Shown here one piece after another: positions 4,230-10,198 of a DNA stretch of 10,198 bases; the first letter of the stretch is position 1, and each line of letters begins with the position of its first letter. Source of the stretch: Lachnospiraceae bacterium (GTDB lineage: Bacteria > Bacillota > Clostridia > Lachnospirales > Lachnospiraceae); NCBI GenBank assembly GCA_029068665.1, contig JAIECC010000381.1, positions 1 to 10,198 on the forward strand, given 5' to 3'. The position numbers and the translations under genes were made by a program. Under the pieces are notes generated by a model, which saw only the letters and a program-made list of their open reading frames with translations, made no database searches and was not told the origin of the DNA.

Positions 4230-6350
4230 ATGAAGCTAGGGAAAATGAACAAAGGGGGAACGGCGTGGATCTATATTCTGTCTTTTCTGGCGGCACGGGC
4301 AGAGCTGGCAGGTATGCATCCATTTGCAATAGCAATATTTATAGGAGCGTATCTTGCTGATTGTGGCTCCTGGAGCTTATACGGAGTTATTTTGCTGGGA
4401 ATCGCATCAACATTTTCGTTTGCCGGGGTTATGAAATATGGTGTGATATTATTCATGATTACAGCCGGCATCAGTCTTGCTGCATCGGAAAAGAGACTGA
4501 AGAATCCATTGTTGAATGCCAGTCTGGCCGGAGGAATCACTGCTCTTGCAGGCCTGGTCTGGAGGGCACTGCCAACTGCAGGCTGGAGGATTGGAAGTCT
4601 GCAGTCGGCAAACGACTTGCTCTTTCAGGAAGCCTTGACCGGGGATATGGGGATTCTCGGTATAATGCTGAGTAATGGCTCTGCCTGGTATATGCCGATT
4701 CTGGAAGGGATTATAGTGACCTGCTTTACCTTGATTTTGGAACAGGCATTGCAGGTGATTCGGAATAAAGAGAATATTATGAAGAGTGAGAATATCTTGA
4801 GTACATTAACCTTGATGGCAATTGTACTTTGGGGCATTCCTCTGCAGGTGGTGCATTATTTTACGGCCCTGCAAGGGGTGATTTATTATTTGATTCTTTA
4901 TATTTCCTATCGTTATGGCGTGGCATATGGAACAAGTGTAGGAACCATATGCGGTGTTGTTCTGGCATTGCGTACCCAGCAGGTAGAGTGGGTGGCAATC
5001 TGTGTGATCCTCAGTGTAGCGGCTGCATTTCTGGGTGAATGGAGCAAGCTTCTGGAGGCATTTGGTTTTCTTGCGGTCATAGGTTTTCTGGGCTTCTTTT
5101 ATTATCCGGAATTACTAGAGGTACAGGCCTTACGGGGGCTTGTTTCGGCCGGCATTTTGTTTGTCTGTACCCCTAAGAGTTTTCTGCTGAAGTATTCCGT
5201 AGCAGAGCCGGAATCAGAGAAAGCATTGATTAATAACGAGGTACAGAAAATCACCCGGCAGCGGTTACAGGAATTTGCCGGTGTATTTACCAAGCTTAGC
5301 CGCAGCTTCTGTGAACCGGCTTATGCAGTAGGCGGGGATGGGCAAATCCTTCGCTATCCGTTGTTTGCCCGTCAAATGGGAGAAATCGGAGAGAGCCTTC
5401 AGGAATTCTCTGCGGGTATGTACACTCCGATTGCAGTAGATCACAGGCGGGAAAGCCAGATGATTCATCAACTGGAGCGGCAGAATGTCCGGGTTAAGCA
5501 TCTGGTCATGATAAAGGGGATGTATGGAAGGAAGGAAATCTATCTGTCTGCCCGGACGATTCGGGGAAGAGTCATGACTGCAAAGGAAGCAGCAGAGATT
5601 ATCAGTGAGGCATTGGGATGTAATTACCGGGTGGCAGCTTCCAGCCGTATGATCATCCATCGGGATTATAGTATAGTAATGTTTGAAGAAGATACCCATT
5701 ACCGTTATCTGACGGGAGTGAAACGGCTGGCCAAAGAGGGGCAGCAGGTATCCGGAGATAATTTTTCTCAATTAGAATTGAAAAACGGACAGCTGCTAAT
5801 GATGCTGGCAGACGGAATGGGAAGCGGCGAGGAAGCCTCACGGCAAAGTGAACGATTGGTGGACCTGCTGGAAGAAATGCTGGAAGCCGGATTTCGAAAG
5901 GAGTCTGCCATTGAAATTTTGAATGAACTGGTTACGGCTGTGGGACAGGGAGAACAATTTGCCACTCTGGACCTGTGCATGGTGGATTTGTACTCCGGAG
6001 TGGGAGAATTTTTGAAAATGGGTGCATCCACTACCTTTATTAAGCGCGGAGAATGGATTGAAAGTCTCCAGTCAACCACTCTTCCGGTAGGCATAAAGGA
6101 GCAGACGGAGCTGGATGCCATCCGCAAAAAGTTCTATCATGGTGATATGATCGTTATGGTCAGTGATGGTGTTCTGGACGGAATTATATTTGAGAATAAA
6201 GAGGAATGTCTAAAGGAAATGCTATTGGAAATCAATACGAGAAATCCACAGGAGCTGGCAGAGGAATTATTAGACCGGGTGAAGAAGCTGAATCGGGGCA
6301 GTATGCGGGATGATGCCACGGTTCTGGTTCTGGGAATCTGGAAGAAATAA
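4230..6350 (+). CDS. spoIIE: SpoIIE, stage II sporulation protein phosphatase
   Basis: SpoIIE is a membrane-bound PP2C phosphatase at the polar septum. It dephosphorylates SpoIIAA and so releases sigma-F in the forespore. The 706 residues comprise a strongly hydrophobic N-terminal half (about 13-320, roughly ten membrane helices), a central regulatory region (about 330-500), and a C-terminal PP2C domain. The phosphatase has the metal-binding motifs LADGMGSGE (D528, G529), DLCMVDLYSG, GASTTFIKRG, VSDGVLDG (D646) and the final MRDDATVLVLG (D694, D695). All key acidic residues are present. Ribosome binding site GGAGGTGA (4216-4223) is 6 bases before the ATG. B. subtilis SpoIIE is longer (827 residues); the cytoplasmic tail before the first helix is only about 13 residues here. 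The gene precedes tilS, as in other spore formers. Confidence 0.96.
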   Translation: MKLGKMNKGGTAWIYILSFLAARAELAGMHPFAIAIFIGAYLADCGSWSLYGVILLGIASTFSFAGVMKYGVILFMITAGISLAASEKRLKNPLLNASLAGGITALAGLVWRALPTAGWRIGSLQSANDLLFQEALTGDMGILGIMLSNGSAWYMPILEGIIVTCFTLILEQALQVIRNKENIMKSENILSTLTLMAIVLWGIPLQVVHYFTALQGVIYYLILYISYRYGVAYGTSVGTICGVVLALRTQQVEWVAICVILSVAAAFLGEWSKLLEAFGFLAVIGFLGFFYYPELLEVQALRGLVSAGILFVCTPKSFLLKYSVAEPESEKALINNEVQKITRQRLQEFAGVFTKLSRSFCEPAYAVGGDGQILRYPLFARQMGEIGESLQEFSAGMYTPIAVDHRRESQMIHQLERQNVRVKHLVMIKGMYGRKEIYLSARTIRGRVMTAKEAAEIISEALGCNYRVAASSRMIIHRDYSIVMFEEDTHYRYLTGVKRLAKEGQQVSGDNFSQLELKNGQLLMMLADGMGSGEEASRQSERLVDLLEEMLEAGFRKESAIEILNELVTAVGQGEQFATLDLCMVDLYSGVGEFLKMGASTTFIKRGEWIESLQSTTLPVGIKEQTELDAIRKKFYHGDMIVMVSDGVLDGIIFENKEECLKEMLLEINTRNPQELAEELLDRVKKLNRGSMRDDATVLVLGIWKK

Positions 6351-6365
6351 GGAATCTCGCCATTC

Positions 6366-6394
6366 TTGCAATTTCCGGATATATCCAGTAAGAT
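6366..6394 (+). promoter_or_regulatory. Candidate promoter for tilS-hpt-ftsH
   Basis: TTGCAA (6366-6371) and TAAGAT (6389-6394) each match the sigma-A consensus at four of six positions, with a 17-base spacer. They lie in the 77-base gap after spoIIE, about 35 bases before the tilS ATG. No terminator is visible after spoIIE, but essential housekeeping genes should not depend only on a sporulation promoter, so a promoter is expected here. Confidence 0.4.
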
Positions 6395-6427
6395 GTTAGT
6401 TATAGTTTAGCCGGAGGTTAGGAATCA

Positions 6428-7825
6428 ATGCTGCAGCAGGTACAAAAGACGGTGCAGGAATTTCATATGCTGGAAGCTGGAGATATGGTTATAATAGGGG
6501 TTTCCGGAGGAGCAGATTCCATGTGTCTGCTGACGGTCCTGCAGGAATTGGCAGGGCTGATGGAACTGCGGCTTCATGTGGTTCATGTGAATCATCTGCT
6601 TCGGAAGGAGGCAGAGGAAGAAGAGCATTATGTCCGGGAATTTTGTGACCGGCAGGGGATTCCCTGTACAGTATTTCGCAAAGATATGGAGACATATGCA
6701 GGAGAACTGGGCTGCTCGATAGAGGAGGCAGGCAGAAGCTATCGCTATGAATGCTTTGAGAAGGTTCGCATACAGGAGGGAGCCCAGAGAATTGCAGTTG
6801 CCCATCACCGGAATGATCGGGCAGAAACCCTTTTGTTTCATATGCTTCGTGGAACCGGTCTGCGGGGACTTGGCAGCATACCGGCAGTAAGAGGAGCGAT
6901 TATCCGACCGCTGCTCTATATAGGCAGGAACGAAATAGAAGCTTATTTAGAAGAAAAGCAGGTATATTATTACACGGATGCCTCCAATGCTTCGGATGCT
7001 TATAGCAGAAATGTGATTCGCAACCAGGTCCTTCCGTTATTAGAGAATATAAATGAAAAAGCAGTTAATCATATTACCGGAGTGTCAGATTTGGCACAGG
7101 AGTATTGGAACTATGTGGAACAACAGGCAATGAAGCTGGAGCAGGAATATGTAACCGTTCATGACAGCCGGTGGCTGTTAAAGGAAGAAGGCTTTTCCGG
7201 TCAGCCCAAGGTGGTACAACGGCATGTGATCTATCGAATGCTTTCACAGGCAGCAGGAGCTGCAAAGGACATGGAACAGACGCATATAGAGCAGACGCAG
7301 GAATTGCTGGATAAGCCGGTGGGAAAGAAGGTATCGCTGCCATACGGGTTAATGGGAATCCGGACGTATAGTGGTCTGGAGATATATACGAAGGCATCCC
7401 AGGGGGAGGCGGAAGAAAACCACATCTGCCCGGCTGCAATCAATGTACCGGGGGTAACTTCGGTGGAAGGAATTGGAGTGTTGGAATGTGAGATATTGGA
7501 TCGAAGCGTTATTCAGGAAATTTCGAAAAAACTCTATACTAAAATGCTAGATTATGGTAAAATAAATACTACTTTATGCATACGCAATCCAATGCATGGA
7601 GATTATTTTATTATAAACAGGCAAGGGGAGCGTAAAAAGCTATCCCGCTTTTTTATTGATAATAAGATACCAAAGGAACAGCGTGAATCTGCCTTGGTAG
7701 TGGCAGCAGGTTCGCAGATTTGCTGGATCATCGGTATGAGAATCAGTGAGGATTTAAAGATTACGGAAGCAACGGAACAGGTACTGCAAATTAAGTTTCA
7801 GTACAAAGGAGAAGAGTATGAATAA
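6428..7825 (+). CDS. tilS: tRNA(Ile)-lysidine synthase
   Basis: TilS joins lysine to C34 of the tRNA-Ile with anticodon CAU using ATP. This changes its codon reading from AUG to AUA and its charging from Met to Ile, and the gene is essential in most bacteria. The 465-residue protein has the PP-loop ATP-binding motif GVSGGADS (24-31) and the VHVNHLLR strand. The adenine/AMP-binding segment AHHRNDRAETLL begins at 125 and is followed by RGTGLRGL. The YSRNVIRNQVLPLL helix closes the N-terminal domain. A middle substrate-recognition domain and the C-terminal TilS domain (RNPMHGDYFI...KLSRFFIDNKIPKEQR) complete the usual long form. GGAGGT at 6413-6418 precedes the ATG. It overlaps hpt by 8 bases. 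In many homologues the residue after the ND/DD pair is Gln; here it is Arg131. Confidence 0.95.
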   Translation: MLQQVQKTVQEFHMLEAGDMVIIGVSGGADSMCLLTVLQELAGLMELRLHVVHVNHLLRKEAEEEEHYVREFCDRQGIPCTVFRKDMETYAGELGCSIEEAGRSYRYECFEKVRIQEGAQRIAVAHHRNDRAETLLFHMLRGTGLRGLGSIPAVRGAIIRPLLYIGRNEIEAYLEEKQVYYYTDASNASDAYSRNVIRNQVLPLLENINEKAVNHITGVSDLAQEYWNYVEQQAMKLEQEYVTVHDSRWLLKEEGFSGQPKVVQRHVIYRMLSQAAGAAKDMEQTHIEQTQELLDKPVGKKVSLPYGLMGIRTYSGLEIYTKASQGEAEENHICPAAINVPGVTSVEGIGVLECEILDRSVIQEISKKLYTKMLDYGKINTTLCIRNPMHGDYFIINRQGERKKLSRFFIDNKIPKEQRESALVVAAGSQICWIIGMRISEDLKITEATEQVLQIKFQYKGEEYE

Positions 7826-8357
7826 GATATCAGTGTTGATTTCGAAGGAAGCAATTGAAACCAGAATACAGGAGATGGCAGATAAGATTAATCAGGAATA
7901 TAAAGGACAAGAGGTACATCTGGTGGGGATACTGAAGGGAAGTGTGTTTTTTGTCTGTGAGCTTGCCAAGCGGCTGACCATACCTGTTACTATGGATTTT
8001 ATGTCCGTTTCCAGCTATGGTGCAGGTACAGAGTCCTGTGGCCGGGTCAAGATTGTTATGGATCTGGCAGAACCTATACAGGACAGAAATGTAATTGTGG
8101 TAGAGGATATCATAGATTCCGGCAATACGTTAAGTTATCTGCTTCCGGTGCTGTCCAGTCGAAATCCAAAAAGTATTCAGCTGATTACTTTGTTGGATAA
8201 GCCGGAGCGAAGAGAAAAAGAGGTTCCTATTGCAGAAAGTGGATTTGTAATACCGGATGCATTTGTAGTTGGTTATGGTTTGGATTATGCACAAAAATAT
8301 AGAAATCTTCCATATATAGGAATTGTGGAAGTGAAGAAAGGAGAAAAAGATGAATAA
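7818..8357 (+). CDS. hpt: Hypoxanthine phosphoribosyltransferase
   Basis: Hpt salvages hypoxanthine and guanine to IMP and GMP with PRPP in the cytoplasm. The 179-residue product has the normal bacterial length. It shows the early VGILKGSVFFVCELAKRL segment, the SSYG flexible-loop motif (near 65-68), the PRPP-binding motif VVVEDIIDSGNTL with V95-E96-D97 and D100-S101-G102-N103-T104, and the C-terminal purine/metal region PDAFVVGYGLDYAQKYRNLPYIG. AAAGGAG at 7805-7811 lies 6 bases before the start. The ATG is inside the end of tilS, and the gene ends inside the start of ftsH. The tilS-hpt-ftsH order is widely conserved in Firmicutes; it is called hprT in B. subtilis. Confidence 0.96.
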   Translation: MNKISVLISKEAIETRIQEMADKINQEYKGQEVHLVGILKGSVFFVCELAKRLTIPVTMDFMSVSSYGAGTESCGRVKIVMDLAEPIQDRNVIVVEDIIDSGNTLSYLLPVLSSRNPKSIQLITLLDKPERREKEVPIAESGFVIPDAFVVGYGLDYAQKYRNLPYIGIVEVKKGEKDE

Positions 8358-10197
8358 GCAGGGAGCATTCCGGGGGATTTTATGGTTTATAATTTTACTT
8401 GCCCTTTTAATTTTTGCGTATTCTGTTTATGTGAAAAGCCGTTCGCTTGATTTATATTCTTATAATCTGTCAAAGTTTGAACAGGATTTAAAGGCGGGAG
8501 CCATTGAGACAGTTATGATTAAGCAAAATGAGGAAATTCCTACCGGAGTTGTCAGTGTAAGAACCGTGGAGAAGCAGGAGAAAGAGTTTTATGCGTCAGA
8601 CGTAAATGAAATCATCCAAATGGTTCAGGAGAGGAATCAGAACGAGGAACAGCAGGAAGAGATTGTGATTACTATTGATGATGTAGCCCGTCAAAGTACC
8701 TTTAGTCAATTGCTGCCATATGTGGTGCTGCTTCTTGTTGTGATGATTTTTATGTTTGTGATGATGCTGTCACTACAGAATTCCAGCGGCGGGAAAATGA
8801 TGGATTTTGGCAGAAGCCGTGCCAAACTGCTGCTTGATAATGAATATGATGTTGATTTCACGAAGGTTGCAGGCTTACAGGAGGAGAAACAGGAATTAGA
8901 GGAGATCGTTGATTTTCTGAAGGATCCCGGTAAATATTCACAGCTTGGGGCAAGAATTCCCAAAGGAGTCCTTCTGGTGGGTCCGCCGGGAACCGGTAAA
9001 ACCATGCTGGCTAAGGCTGTTTCCGGAGAAGCCAAGGTGCCGTTTTTAAGTATTTCCGGTTCGGACTTTGTAGAAATGTTTGTAGGTGTAGGTGCATCCA
9101 GAGTGAGGGATTTGTTCCTGGAAGCCCAGAGACTGGCTCCATGTATTGTGTTTATTGATGAGATTGATGCAGTAGCCAGAAAGCGTGGTTCCGGTCTTGG
9201 CGGCGGTCATGATGAGCGGGAACAGACTTTGAACCAGCTTTTGGTAGAAATGGACGGCTTCGGTGTCAACGAAGGAATTATTATCATGGCGGCAACCAAC
9301 CGGGTAGATATTTTGGACCCTGCGATTCTCAGACCGGGCCGGTTTGACCGAAAGGTGGTAGTAGGACGGCCGGATGTAAAGGGAAGAGAAGATATATTAA
9401 AGGTTCACACCTTGAATAAGCCTTTAGGAGATGATGTGAACCTGAATGAAATCGCAAGAACTACCTCCGGATTTGCGGGAGCAGACCTGGAAAATCTGAT
9501 GAATGAAGCAGCAATTTTTGCGGCAAAACGAAATCAGAGGTTTATTCAGAAGCAAGATGTTGACAGAGCATTTATTAAAGTCGGTGTAGGTACGGAGAAG
9601 AAAAGCCGTCTGATACCGGAAAAGACAAGGAAAATCACAGCTTATCACGAAGCAGGACATGCCATACTTTATCATTTGCTGCCGGATGTAGGACCGGTTT
9701 ATACAGTATCTATTATCCCTACGGGAGAGGGTGCAGCCGGATATACCATGCATTTGCCAAAGAATGATAACGAATTTACAACTAAGGGAATGATGCGTCA
9801 GGATATTATGGTGGATTTTGGCGGTAGAATCGCTGAGGAATTGATATTTGAGGATATTACCACAGGCGCTTCCCAGGATATTAAGGTGGCAACCCAGACC
9901 GCCCGCTCCATGGTGACGAAATACGGTATGTCGGAGAAGCTGGGCATGATTAATTATGAGAGTTCGGATGAGGAAGAGGTATTCCTGGGAAGGGACTTAG
10001 GTCATGCCAAGAGCTTTAGTGAGGAGACAGCAGTACAGATTGATGCAGAAGTGAAATGTATTATTGATGAATGCTATGCAGAGGCCAGAAGGATACTGGA
10101 GGAGCATATGGATATTCTCCATCGGTGTGCGGAATTACTGTTAGAAAAAGACCGTATTGATGGCAGAGAATTTGAAGCATTATTTTGTGGTATATAA
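8350..10197 (+). CDS. ftsH: ATP-dependent zinc metalloprotease FtsH
   Basis: FtsH is a hexameric membrane AAA+ protease that removes misassembled membrane proteins and selected regulators. The 615-residue product begins with a membrane helix (about 9-27), an extracytoplasmic domain (about 28-118), and a second helix (about 119-140). The AAA module has Walker A GPPGTGKT (211-218), Walker B CIVFIDEID (265-273), and the second region of homology ATNRVDILDPAILRPGRFDRKV. The protease domain has the zinc motif HEAGH (433-437), and the third ligand is probably D510 in TTGASQDI. All catalytic residues are intact. The C-terminus is short, ending in EALFCGI without the long variable tail of some homologues. 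The ribosome binding site GAAAGGAG precedes an ATG that overlaps hpt by 8 bases. The TAA ends at 10197, so the gene is complete. Confidence 0.97.
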   Translation: MNKQGAFRGILWFIILLALLIFAYSVYVKSRSLDLYSYNLSKFEQDLKAGAIETVMIKQNEEIPTGVVSVRTVEKQEKEFYASDVNEIIQMVQERNQNEEQQEEIVITIDDVARQSTFSQLLPYVVLLLVVMIFMFVMMLSLQNSSGGKMMDFGRSRAKLLLDNEYDVDFTKVAGLQEEKQELEEIVDFLKDPGKYSQLGARIPKGVLLVGPPGTGKTMLAKAVSGEAKVPFLSISGSDFVEMFVGVGASRVRDLFLEAQRLAPCIVFIDEIDAVARKRGSGLGGGHDEREQTLNQLLVEMDGFGVNEGIIIMAATNRVDILDPAILRPGRFDRKVVVGRPDVKGREDILKVHTLNKPLGDDVNLNEIARTTSGFAGADLENLMNEAAIFAAKRNQRFIQKQDVDRAFIKVGVGTEKKSRLIPEKTRKITAYHEAGHAILYHLLPDVGPVYTVSIIPTGEGAAGYTMHLPKNDNEFTTKGMMRQDIMVDFGGRIAEELIFEDITTGASQDIKVATQTARSMVTKYGMSEKLGMINYESSDEEEVFLGRDLGHAKSFSEETAVQIDAEVKCIIDECYAEARRILEEHMDILHRCAELLLEKDRIDGREFEALFCGI

Positions 10198-10198
10198 T

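Noticed and set aside
4112..4360. An 82-codon + strand ORF starting with TTG before spoIIE
   Set aside because: It overlaps the spoIIE start in another frame, has no ribosome binding site, covers the promoter region and resembles no known protein.
4361..5038. Two + strand ORFs inside spoIIE (4361-4675, 4829-5038)
   Set aside because: They are other-frame shadows of the SpoIIE membrane domain with no start signals or family resemblance.
5265..7443. Several antisense ORFs of 60-168 codons opposite spoIIE and tilS
   Set aside because: Each lies wholly within a well-conserved gene on the other strand and has a low-complexity or unrecognisable product.
7525..7575. AT-rich patch in tilS with TATACT and TAAAAT, possible internal promoter for hpt-ftsH
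   Set aside because: No acceptable -35 element at the right distance, and the segment encodes a normal part of the TilS C-terminal region.
1..10198. Search for CRISPR arrays, insertion sequences, attachment sites, tRNA/rRNA genes or toxin-antitoxin pairs
   Set aside because: None seen: no spaced direct repeats, no transposase or integrase motifs, no cloverleaf-like sequences in the short intergenic gaps.

Overview
The window looks like a chromosomal core segment of an anaerobic, spore-forming Firmicute, most likely a clostridium of the Lachnospiraceae type. This rests on the sporulation genes (spoVT, yabP, yabQ, spoIIE), on strong AGGAGG-type ribosome binding sites, and on a gene order that is a compressed version of the Bacillus subtilis spoVT to ftsH neighbourhood. 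The family-level assignment is inference. Every convincing gene lies on the + strand, and there are no mobile elements, CRISPR arrays or tRNA/rRNA genes.

Layout. Bases 1-141 are the 3' end of spoVT. A 177-base intergenic region with a near-consensus sigma-A promoter and interlocking inverted repeats leads to a gene for the nucleoid protein HU (319-594), which ends at a strong intrinsic terminator. A second unit follows: an S4-domain RqcP/YabO protein read in frame into YabP as one 190-codon ORF (740-1312), then yabQ, then divIC, closed by another terminator (2004-2036). A two-gene ABC exporter of the NatA/NatB type (2077-4100) sits between divIC and spoIIE. spoIIE (4230-6350) has a promoter region resembling the Spo0A-activated class. 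The last unit is tilS, hpt and ftsH (6428-10197), with 8-base overlaps at both internal junctions; ftsH ends one base before the window end.

How the genes fit together. SpoVT, YabP, YabQ and SpoIIE act in sporulation (forespore transcription, spore envelope and cortex, sigma-F activation). DivIC is part of the division septum machinery. RqcP, TilS, Hpt and FtsH are housekeeping factors for stalled-ribosome rescue, tRNA decoding, purine salvage and membrane protein quality control. In B. subtilis FtsH degrades SpoIIE, so regulator and protease are close neighbours here.

Most of the window is ordinary conserved core genome. The points worth a second look are the missing stop codon between rqcP and yabP, with a ribosome binding site and promoter-like sequence preserved inside the ORF; the three mutually exclusive hairpin arms over the HU promoter; two tandem Spo0A-box-like sequences at spoIIE; the exporter inserted into a conserved sporulation/division cluster; and the repeated ATGANTAR stop/start overlaps. 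I see no convincing evidence of an entirely new multi-gene system.
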